A DNA stretch of 6,711 nucleotides, taken from the NCBI GenBank assembly GCA_009776385.1, contig WRFT01000105.1:1-6711 (forward strand). The letters run 5' to 3'. This DNA comes from Clostridia bacterium (GTDB lineage: Bacteria > Bacillota > Clostridia > Christensenellales > Aristaeellaceae). Below are positions 1 to 5,309 of the stretch, one piece after another. How positions within the stretch are numbered: the stretch's first letter is position 1; every line of letters begins with the position of its first letter. A program made the position numbers and the translations under genes. The notes under the pieces are model-generated. The model ran no database searches, was not told the origin of the DNA, and was given only the letters and a program-made list of their open reading frames with translations.

Positions 1-264
1 CGCTACCAGAATCGGTACGCACAGGCCCATGAAACGAAGGGTGTTAATGGACGCGGTTTGAAAAGACGCGTTGCGAAAGACCGCCTCGTAATGGGCCAAT
101 CCCGTAAAGGCGCCCGTAAAAACGTTTGTTACGGATCTTGTCACCGCGCCGAAGAAAGGCACAATAACAAAAACCAAACAGCCGGTTAGACTGGGCAGAA
201 TGAATATACCACCCCAGAAAACTTCCCGTTGAATCCTGAACCTCTTTTTACGAGTTGCTATCAT
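1..264 (-). CDS. Sugar ABC transporter permease, MalF/UgpA type (N-terminal 88 residues; truncated by window edge)
   Basis: This gene reads leftward off the window, so only its first 88 codons are visible and no stop is seen. The start begins MIATRKKRFR, a basic cytoplasmic tail. A first membrane segment follows at about residues 17-40 (WGGIFILPSLTGCLVFVIVP). Next comes an extracytoplasmic stretch with the pattern GLAHYEAVFRNASFQTASINT (residues 55-75), which matches the usual G-L-x-N/H-Y...F...F..A..NT of CUT1 permeases. The membrane component of such an importer pairs with a second permease and forms the sugar channel. The start is supported by AAGGGAG on the minus strand (271-277) six bases upstream. 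The diagnostic EAA loop lies outside the window, so the family call rests on the N-terminus only. It is distinct from the permease pair at 3168-5079 and so represents a second transporter, divergent from the dehydrogenase gene. Confidence 0.82.
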   Translation of the reverse strand, partial: MIATRKKRFRIQREVFWGGIFILPSLTGCLVFVIVPFFGAVTRSVTNVFTGAFTGLAHYEAVFRNASFQTASINTLRFMGLCVPILVA

Positions 265-480
265 GCGCCTCTCCCTTTATACAATGGTATTATGATAAAC
301 GCTCATTCTTTAAAAACTCTTAAAAACCTGCAAATTGCGGTAACCGCCTCATGCAGCATAAAGCCCGCCGCAAGGCACAACGCGTGATTGAACGTGTCAT
401 AGAAGGAAGCAGCCGGCAGTTTAGCGAAAACATAATAAAGAATGGTAACCCGGCAGGAGTAGCTTATCGGAGGTTTTTGT
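265..480. promoter_or_regulatory. Divergent intergenic region between permease and dehydrogenase genes
   Basis: This 216-base gap must hold the promoters of two divergent genes, but I cannot point to a convincing -35/-10 pair. CATAAT occurs on the plus strand at 431-436 and, reading leftward, at 289-294 on the minus strand. Neither has a good TTGACA partner at 16-18 bases. Symmetric elements seen: an 11-base palindrome GCGGTAACCGC at 337-347, a second GGTAACC at 444-450, a 9-base inverted repeat CATTCTTTA/TAAAGAATG at 304-312 and 436-444, and an imperfect tandem of TCTTTAAAAAC and TCTTAAAAAC at 307-327. Functional meaning is unproven. Confidence 0.4.
469..473 (+). promoter_or_regulatory. Ribosome binding site of the dehydrogenase gene
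   Basis: GGAGG is followed by a 7-base spacer (TTTTTGT) and then ATG at 481. This is near-ideal for a Bacillota start and fixes the dehydrogenase initiation codon. Confidence 0.85.
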
Positions 481-1497
481 ATGAAACTGTTACACATCGC
501 TCACGGGTATGAGTACAACGGACGGATGCTTTCCCCTTTTATGCTAAAGGAGCTTAATCAATTTGGCGAACTCACCCTTCTTACGCGCGGGGACAGGATG
601 ACGGATGATGAAAAACTGCGTCATATCCGCGGCTGTGACGTGTTGCTGACCGGCTGGGGATCCGCGTCCGTCCCGGACCGGATAACGGAAGATCGCGGAC
701 GGCTTAGGTACATCTTGAACATCACCGGTGAGATGCGGCGTTGGATATCTCCCGAAATAATCACCTCGGGTATACCTGTAACAAACTGGGGAGACGCGCA
801 AGCCGCGTCCGTCGCGGAAGGCGCCATGGCGCTGCTTTTGACCGTGCTAAAAAATGTCCGCGTTATCGGGAAAAGGGTGGAAGCCGGTGTTTGGGGCGGC
901 AATGACCTGCCGCAGGGTTCACTGACGGGGCTGCGTGTGGGTATTTACGGGTTGGGTGTCATCGCGCAAGCATTCATCCGGTACATCCTACCCTATGAGC
1001 CGGTGCTGACAGGATATGATCCCTATGTTTCCGATCAATATTGGCCGGCCTCCGTCTCGCGCAGGGACAGTTTGGAATCGTTATGTGAATCCATCGACTG
1101 CCTGGTGGTTCATGCCGGCTTATCGCCCGAGACACGGCACAGCGTGACGGCGGAACTCCTTCAAAAACTGCCGGATAACGGCATCGTCATTAATACCGCG
1201 CGCGGCGGTATCATCGATCAGGAAGCTCTCATGGCGGAACTCTACACTGGCCGCCTGCGCGCCGGTTTGGACGTACTGGACAGCCCGGAGGCGGGAGATA
1301 CCCTTTTACTGAACGATCCGGCCCGTTTATATCCCAATTTGGTGCTAACCTGCCATATTGCGGGGGACGACCGATGGGCCCGCGGTGAGGCTCCGGAACT
1401 GTTTCATCAAATAGCGCTGGATAATTTAAAGCGTTTCACGGAAAACCGGCCGCTGCGTTTTATCATGGACGAAGCCCGCTACGCACGCAGCACCTGA
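481..1497 (+). CDS. D-isomer-specific 2-hydroxyacid dehydrogenase (NAD-dependent), substrate unknown
   Basis: The 338-residue product has the length and two-domain layout of the D-2-hydroxyacid dehydrogenase family (phosphoglycerate, lactate, glycerate and related enzymes). These are cytoplasmic enzymes that interconvert 2-hydroxy and 2-keto acids with NAD(P). The Rossmann motif reads GLRVGIYGLGVIA (150-162), with an acidic residue, D180, at the end of the next strand, suggesting NAD preference. The family signature NTARGGIIDQEAL (238-250) carries the substrate-binding Arg (R241). GLDVLDSPE ends in the catalytic-dyad Glu (E270), and CHIAG carries the catalytic His (H292), so the enzyme looks intact. 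Oddities are GLGVIA instead of the usual GxGxxG (A162) and C291 where Pro is typical before the His. It stands alone, divergent from one sugar permease and convergent with another transporter operon. A role in sugar-acid metabolism is plausible but inferred. The gene ends TGATAATAG, giving further in-frame stops. The closest named relatives cannot be chosen by eye. Confidence 0.9.
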   Translation: MKLLHIAHGYEYNGRMLSPFMLKELNQFGELTLLTRGDRMTDDEKLRHIRGCDVLLTGWGSASVPDRITEDRGRLRYILNITGEMRRWISPEIITSGIPVTNWGDAQAASVAEGAMALLLTVLKNVRVIGKRVEAGVWGGNDLPQGSLTGLRVGIYGLGVIAQAFIRYILPYEPVLTGYDPYVSDQYWPASVSRRDSLESLCESIDCLVVHAGLSPETRHSVTAELLQKLPDNGIVINTARGGIIDQEALMAELYTGRLRAGLDVLDSPEAGDTLLLNDPARLYPNLVLTCHIAGDDRWARGEAPELFHQIALDNLKRFTENRPLRFIMDEARYARST

Positions 1498-1541
1498 TAA
1501 TAGTTTATATTTTCGTTGTGTCGCGGCGGCTTTAAAGTGCA

Positions 1542-1597
1542 TAAAAAATCCTGTGGGAATGGTGGAAAACGCAAAACGTTTACCTCATTCCCACAGG
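1542..1597 (-). terminator. Intrinsic terminator of the ABC transporter operon (possibly weakly bidirectional)
   Basis: A perfect 12-bp inverted repeat, CCTGTGGGAATG (1550-1561) and CATTCCCACAGG (1586-1597), encloses a 24-base loop. The loop can itself form a small AAACG/CGTTT stem. Read on the minus strand, the hairpin begins 24 bases after the binding-protein stop codon. It is followed at once by A then six T (1548-1543), the classic rho-independent layout. On the plus strand only a weak TTTAGTTAG tail follows, so it may also slow read-through from the dehydrogenase gene. It separates two convergent genes. Confidence 0.88.
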
Positions 1598-1621
1598 TTT
1601 AGTTAGTTAAATCTTATTTGT

Positions 1622-3097
1622 TTACTTGCCTAAGAAGGCATCCAACTGGCGTTGTGCCTCGGCTACGATAATCTCCGCGTTTATCGCCTGGGCGGCAATG
1701 TACGCATCTACCACAGCGTCGGGCTCGCCGTTGATGATACCCGATTCAAACAGCTTCTTGTGATCTTCAAACACCTGGTCGCGCTGCGCAATCTCTACGT
1801 TTACATCCTCGGCATTGAACACGAAGGCGTCATAGGGCGAGGGGATGTTATAGGGGCTGCTCATGGCGTACTCAGCTTCTTCTTTCCAAAAATCCTTGGG
1901 GAACTCGTCGTCCGGACGCATAAAATACGGCTTCCAATACGCCCAACGGCCCTGCCAGCCCATGAAGCTGGAATTGGCTGTGCTCATGCCTTCCGGATAC
2001 ACCACCGCGCCCTCGTCGTTAATCTGGTAAGTTTCGCCCAGAATGCCGTAGTGCATCATGTCGTACAGTTCCTGATCGATCTGTAACAGGTTCATGAACA
2101 TCAGCACACGCTCCACATTATTGCTGGTAGCCGAGATAGCGGCTACGTTAGCCAGCGGCGTACGGTTGGGGGACAGCCCTTCGGGATATAAGAAAACGTA
2201 ATCCCAACGCGCGCCTTCTTCCACCCACGGACGGCCGGAACGGGCAAACTCATAGGTACCCCACTTGGTGATAAGCTGGCCTTCGTTGATCATGGCATTG
2301 CGGTCGGTCTTGTCGTTGAGAATATCCTTCCAAATAAAGCCTGCGTCCTGCAGCTTTTTACCGAAGGCCACAAACTCGCGGAAGGCATCGGTGTTTTCTT
2401 TGGCAAGAATCGTTCCGCTGGGATCGGACAGATCGATCACCAGGCCGTTGCCGATCTCCACCAGGCTGTATTTGTTCTTCATTGCATCCCAAGAGGAAGA
2501 CTCGATGATGTAACGATCCGGATATGCCGCTTGCAGCTGCTCCAGAATCGGGTACACATCCTCGAAGGTGGTAATGCTTTCCTTGTCGACGACGATACCG
2601 GCCGCGTCAGCCAGGTCGCCGCGCCATTGGAAGGTTTGACGGTTGTTCATCATCATCGTCCAGGGCAGGCACACGATTTTTCCGTTGTGCGTGGCGGCGT
2701 TCAGCACGCCGGACTCCTGATACGCCTCGAACAGGTTGGGCGCGTACACGGGCAGCAAGTCGGTCAGATCCGCGTAGGCGTCCATGGCAATCATTTGAAA
2801 GTAGCCCAGCCACTCGCCTTCAAAGTTCATGTCCCATTCGTCGCCGGCGCCGGCTTTATACAACAGCATCTGCTTATAGTCGTCGCCGGGGATGAACTGC
2901 ACGTCAAAGTCGCAGTTCAGCACGTCCTTGTACTTCTCGGCGATGGCAGCCCACACCTTGTCGGTATCCGCTTTTTTGTCCGCGAAGAAAATAAACTTCA
3001 GCGTGACATGGGGCAGCTCCGAGGCTGACGCAACCATGATGGACAACATGGACAGCGCTATCAACGCCGCCAATACCAGGGCAACAAGTTTTTTCAT
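1622..3097 (-). CDS. Extracellular sugar-binding protein of an ABC importer (DUF3502/LipO-like)
   Basis: The 491-residue protein begins with a signal peptide: MKK, a hydrophobic core over about residues 4-22, and an A-S-A motif at 23-25 suited to signal peptidase I. No lipobox cysteine is present; the only cysteines are C62 and C143. The mature part looks like a CUT1 substrate-binding protein. It has an early strand VTLKFIFFADKKADTDKVW, the block NGKIVCLPW (138-146), and the block NVERVLMFMNLL...YGILGETY (327-357), which corresponds to the usual 'N-PE-x-x-MxFLNLL...YGIEGxxY'. The C-terminal tail from about residue 420 (DAFVFNAEDVNVEIAQ to QRQLDAFLGK) resembles the DUF3502 region of LipO-type proteins. 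It captures a carbohydrate outside the membrane and delivers it to the two permeases encoded just upstream. AAGGAGGG (minus strand, 3104-3111) lies six bases before the ATG. It is the third and last gene of its operon. The ligand is unknown. Confidence 0.92.
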   Translation of the reverse strand: MKKLVALVLAALIALSMLSIMVASASELPHVTLKFIFFADKKADTDKVWAAIAEKYKDVLNCDFDVQFIPGDDYKQMLLYKAGAGDEWDMNFEGEWLGYFQMIAMDAYADLTDLLPVYAPNLFEAYQESGVLNAATHNGKIVCLPWTMMMNNRQTFQWRGDLADAAGIVVDKESITTFEDVYPILEQLQAAYPDRYIIESSSWDAMKNKYSLVEIGNGLVIDLSDPSGTILAKENTDAFREFVAFGKKLQDAGFIWKDILNDKTDRNAMINEGQLITKWGTYEFARSGRPWVEEGARWDYVFLYPEGLSPNRTPLANVAAISATSNNVERVLMFMNLLQIDQELYDMMHYGILGETYQINDEGAVVYPEGMSTANSSFMGWQGRWAYWKPYFMRPDDEFPKDFWKEEAEYAMSSPYNIPSPYDAFVFNAEDVNVEIAQRDQVFEDHKKLFESGIINGEPDAVVDAYIAAQAINAEIIVAEAQRQLDAFLGK

Positions 3098-3103
3098 GGG
3101 GTT

Positions 3104-3111
3104 CCCTCCTT
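3104..3111 (-). promoter_or_regulatory. Strong ribosome binding site of the solute-binding protein gene
   Basis: Minus-strand AAGGAGGG with a 6-base spacer to ATG at 3097. It is the closest match to the anti-SD in this window, consistent with the high expression usual for binding proteins. Confidence 0.85.
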
Positions 3112-3137
3112 TTTAAAGTATGTTTTCTTATGCTGAA

Positions 3138-3152
3138 CGGGCGATTCGCCCG
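3138..3152 (-). promoter_or_regulatory. Intercistronic hairpin between permease and binding-protein genes
   Basis: CGGGCG (3138-3143), loop ATT, CGCCCG (3147-3152) form a six-pair all-GC stem in the 70-base gap. On the minus strand it is followed by TTCAGCATAAG, not a T-run, so it is not a standard terminator. An overlapping inverted repeat, GATTCG at 3143-3148 and CGAATC at 3151-3156, could only form with a two-base loop. Such stems between transporter genes often protect the mRNA end and raise expression of the binding-protein segment; that role is inferred here. Confidence 0.5.
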
Positions 3153-3167
3153 AATCAACCGCGCGTT

Positions 3168-4082
3168 TTACCCTTTTACCGCGCCAACCATGATGCCCTT
3201 TACAAAATAGCGCTGCACAAAGGGATACATCAGCATGATAGGCCCTGTGGTAACAATCACCATCGCCATGCGTACGCTGTCGCTGGGGATGGTAGCCAGC
3301 ATTTTCTGCACCTGAACCGAGGATTCCATGGTTTGCAAGAATTGCAGGTTGGAAATGACGGTACGCAGTAACATTTGCAAAGGCCACATCGCACTGTTTT
3401 CGATAAGCATCAGTCCGTGCCACCAGTCATTCCAATAACCCAATGCGGTAAACAGGCCCACCGTTGCGATGACCGGCGTGGCCAACCGGATATAAATTTG
3501 AAAAAAGATGCGTATGTCACCGGCGCCGTCGATCTTGGCGGATTCGTACAAAGCGTCCGGTACCGAGAAGAAGAAGTTGCGGAACAGGAAGATGTACCAG
3601 GGCCCTGCCAGCATGGGTAAGATGAGCGCCCAAATGGTATTACGCACGCCCATGATTCCGCAGATGATGTACCAGGACACCATGCCGCCGTTGAACAGCA
3701 TGGTAAAAAGCACATAAAAGTTTAGAAGCTTGCGAAACTTTAAGTCCTTGCGGGAGGTTACGAATCCCATCATCGAATTGACCAGTAATGACAGAACGGT
3801 GCCGGCTGTCGTTACGATAAGCGTGATCCTGTAACCGCTAATGATGGTGCGGCTGTTGGCAAACAGGGCGTCGTAGGCGGCTGTGGTCAGCGAACGCGGA
3901 ATCAGCGAGTAGCCGTACAGTGTAGCTTCCGATTTGCTGGTAAAAGACCCCGCGATTACCAGTAAAAAGGGATACAGGCATAACGCCGCGAACAAGCCAA
4001 CAAAAATGTATACCAACACTAAGCCCGGCGTGAAGCGGATCTTTTTCTTCTTGCGAATGATGGGAGGTGTAGAAACTGTCAT
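3168..4082 (-). CDS. Sugar ABC transporter permease, LplC/MalG-like
   Basis: This is a 304-residue inner component of a CUT1 carbohydrate importer. It has a basic N-terminus (RKKKKIRF), a first membrane segment at about 20-43, and further hydrophobic segments near 84-106, 119-141, 148-170, 200-216 and 272-290. The cytoplasmic EAA loop that docks the ATPase is visible as YESAKIDGAGDIRIFFQIYI (179-198) followed by RLATPVI. It departs slightly from consensus, with ESA for EAA and LAT where LPL is usual. The C-terminus YPFVQRYFVKGIMVGAVKG is the typical ending of LplC-type permeases. I chose the ATG at 4082 because AAGGGAGG (4090-4097) sits seven bases upstream. An upstream in-frame ATG at 4133 lies inside the preceding permease gene and has less support. 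The gap to that gene is 13 bases, so the two are co-transcribed and probably translationally linked. Confidence 0.93.
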   Translation of the reverse strand: MTVSTPPIIRKKKKIRFTPGLVLVYIFVGLFAALCLYPFLLVIAGSFTSKSEATLYGYSLIPRSLTTAAYDALFANSRTIISGYRITLIVTTAGTVLSLLVNSMMGFVTSRKDLKFRKLLNFYVLFTMLFNGGMVSWYIICGIMGVRNTIWALILPMLAGPWYIFLFRNFFFSVPDALYESAKIDGAGDIRIFFQIYIRLATPVIATVGLFTALGYWNDWWHGLMLIENSAMWPLQMLLRTVISNLQFLQTMESSVQVQKMLATIPSDSVRMAMVIVTTGPIMLMYPFVQRYFVKGIMVGAVKG

Positions 4083-4089
4083 GGCTTTT

Positions 4090-4097
4090 CCTCCCTT
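4090..4097 (-). promoter_or_regulatory. Ribosome binding site deciding the LplC-like permease start
   Basis: Minus-strand AAGGGAGG overlaps the stop codon of the upstream permease (4096-4098) and leaves a 7-base spacer to ATG at 4082. It favours the 304-residue product over a 17-residue N-terminal extension. Confidence 0.8.
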
Positions 4098-5079
4098 AAA
4101 ACAACGCGGCGTTTTCGTCGATGCGGCGGGCAATAAAGTTACTCATTAACACCAGTACAAAGGCCACCCCCGACTGGAAAAGCGCCGTGGCGCTGGAGAT
4201 GCCGACATCGCCGGTCTTGCGCATGGCGCGGTAAATAAACGTATCCAGAACATCGGTTGTGGGATACAGGGTGGGGATGTCCTGCGTGACGTTATAGAAC
4301 AACCCGAAGTCGGCGTTCATGATTCTGCCGATTTGAAGCAGTGTGAGTACGATAATGGTGGTTTTTAACATGGGCAGCGAGATGTACCATATCTCTCCCC
4401 AACGTGAAGCGCCATCGATTTTGGCGGCTTCGTATAGCTCAGCGTCGATTCCCGCAATGGTGGCCAGGTACACCACCGAGGTATAACCCGCGCCTTTCCA
4501 GATGACGGTAATAAGCAAAATGGCCGGCCACAATTCCGGACGCATGAAAAAAGCCACGCGCTCGAATCCTAATCCTGTCAGCAACCCGTTGATCGCGCCG
4601 TTTTCGAAGCCCAGCAAACCGGCGGCAAAAATGGCCAGCACCACCGTTGAAATGAAATACGGTAAAAAACTAAGGGATTGGGTGAGTTTTTTAAACCGCC
4701 GGTGTTGAATCTCATTGAACGCCAATGCCAACGCAATGGCAAATACCGTGCCTACCACAATAAACAAGGTGTTAAGGTATAACGTGTTCCGGATGGCGTT
4801 AATGCCTGCCGGGCTGTTTTTAAACAGAATTTGAAAGTTACGGGTTAGCGGTGTGGCCCATGGACTGCCCCAGATACCGTCCCTGGGAATAAAGCGCTTT
4901 TTAAATGCCAGTACGGTTCCGTACATGGGCATGTAGTTAAATATAAACAGAAGGATCACCGCGGGCAAAGCCATCAGGTAAAGCTGCCAGCCGGAAATGA
5001 TACCGCGCAGCGTGCGCCTGAGCCTGTGAGCGGCGCGCCGGCGCTTCGGCAAAGCGGGCTTGGCCAAACCTTCCACCAT
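4096..5079 (-). CDS. Sugar ABC transporter permease, LplB/MalF-like
   Basis: First gene of the operon, 327 residues. A strongly basic tail (PKRRRAAHRLRRTLRG) precedes a first membrane segment at about 31-50. Next comes NYMPMYGTVLAFKKR (48-62), the hallmark of LplB-type permeases, where an aromatic-Pro-x-x-G motif and a basic patch follow the first helix. The EAA loop is canonical: YEAAKIDGASRWGEIWYISLP (216-236). Other hydrophobic segments lie near 101-121, 135-155, 183-210, 239-252 and 296-316. It pairs with the LplC-like permease to form the membrane channel. ATG at 5079 is preferred because GGAGGG (5086-5091) lies six bases upstream. The in-frame ATG at 5142 would put translation start at the -35 element of the predicted promoter, upstream of the predicted mRNA 5' end, which argues against it. 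Confidence 0.93.
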   Translation of the reverse strand: MVEGLAKPALPKRRRAAHRLRRTLRGIISGWQLYLMALPAVILLFIFNYMPMYGTVLAFKKRFIPRDGIWGSPWATPLTRNFQILFKNSPAGINAIRNTLYLNTLFIVVGTVFAIALALAFNEIQHRRFKKLTQSLSFLPYFISTVVLAIFAAGLLGFENGAINGLLTGLGFERVAFFMRPELWPAILLITVIWKGAGYTSVVYLATIAGIDAELYEAAKIDGASRWGEIWYISLPMLKTTIIVLTLLQIGRIMNADFGLFYNVTQDIPTLYPTTDVLDTFIYRAMRKTGDVGISSATALFQSGVAFVLVLMSNFIARRIDENAALF

Positions 5080-5085
5080 ATGCGT

Positions 5086-5091
5086 CCCTCC
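5086..5091 (-). promoter_or_regulatory. Ribosome binding site deciding the LplB-like permease start
   Basis: Minus-strand GGAGGG with a 6-base spacer to ATG at 5079. Together with the promoter just upstream, it gives a short leader of roughly 28 bases. Confidence 0.8.
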
Positions 5092-5099
5092 GCTCAAGG

Positions 5100-5115
5100 A
5101 TTTATTATAACAAAT
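5100..5115. promoter_or_regulatory. Predicted AraR-like operator O1, over the transporter transcription start
   Basis: ATTTATTATAACAAAT is a 16-bp near-palindrome with seven of eight pairs matching. Its half-sites, ATTTAT and (reverse) ATTTGT, resemble from memory the ATTTGT...ACAAAT geometry of Bacillus AraR operators. It overlaps the last two bases of the minus-strand -10 box and covers the expected +1, so a bound repressor would block initiation. An identical copy lies at 5218-5233. Confidence 0.62.
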
Positions 5116-5142
5116 ACTATCATAGCATTTTTTAACTGTCAA
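5114..5142 (-). promoter_or_regulatory. SigmaA-type promoter of the ABC transporter operon
   Basis: On the minus strand: a perfect -35 TTGACA (5137-5142), a 17-base spacer, and -10 TAGTAT (5114-5119) preceded by TGA, which is an extended -10. A very AT-rich run lies just upstream of the -35 and could serve as an UP element. The predicted start is near 5107, inside operator O1. Confidence 0.75.
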
Positions 5143-5217
5143 GCAAAAAAATACTAATAACCCTCTGTTTTCGCCTATAATTGCACTTTTTCTTTCGGAA
5201 TATAACGTTTTAACTTA

Positions 5218-5233
5218 ATTTATTATAACAAAT
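5218..5233. promoter_or_regulatory. Predicted AraR-like operator O2, upstream of the regulator promoter
   Basis: This is an exact copy of O1 in the same orientation. The identity covers 17 bases, 5218-5234 against 5100-5116, and the centres are 118 bp apart. It ends 11 bases before the regulator -35 and so does not cover that promoter core. It may instead support cooperative binding or looping with O1, or modest autoregulation. Confidence 0.55.
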
Positions 5234-5244
5234 AGAATAAGCTA

Positions 5245-5274
5245 TTGACGAAACAGATGGGTTATGTCTATAAT
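5245..5274 (+). promoter_or_regulatory. SigmaA-type promoter of the regulator gene
   Basis: -35 TTGACG (5245-5250, five of six consensus bases), an 18-base spacer, and a perfect -10 TATAAT (5269-5274). The predicted start near 5281 gives a leader of about 30-40 bases. It is divergent from the transporter promoter, with about 100 bases between the two -35 boxes. Confidence 0.75.
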
Positions 5275-5309
5275 AAAGCAGGAGCAACCGAGAGCATTCG
5301 ATCACGGGG

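Noticed and set aside
294..307. Possible cre-like site GATAAACGCTCATT upstream of the left permease
   Set aside because: Only the core matches the consensus I remember, and both outer ends mismatch. It is too weak to call.
265..480. Riboswitch or leader RNA in the left intergenic region
   Set aside because: No conserved riboswitch core, terminator hairpin with T-run, or leader peptide was seen.
303..497. Minus-strand open frame of 64 codons across the left intergenic region
   Set aside because: It overlaps the SD and first codons of the dehydrogenase gene, has no recognisable domain and no supported start. It is likely chance.
1652..3028. Plus-strand open frames of up to 165 codons opposite the binding-protein gene
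   Set aside because: They are antisense to a clearly coding gene, lack recognisable motifs and supported starts, and look like shadow frames.
4889..4902. AAAGCGCTTT palindrome resembling a catabolite (cre) site
   Set aside because: It lies within the permease coding sequence and encodes ordinary residues of the conserved basic patch. Coincidence is the simpler explanation.
5201..5214. Possible cre-like site around AACGTT between the divergent promoters
   Set aside because: About four mismatches from the 14-base consensus in very AT-rich DNA. Not supportable.
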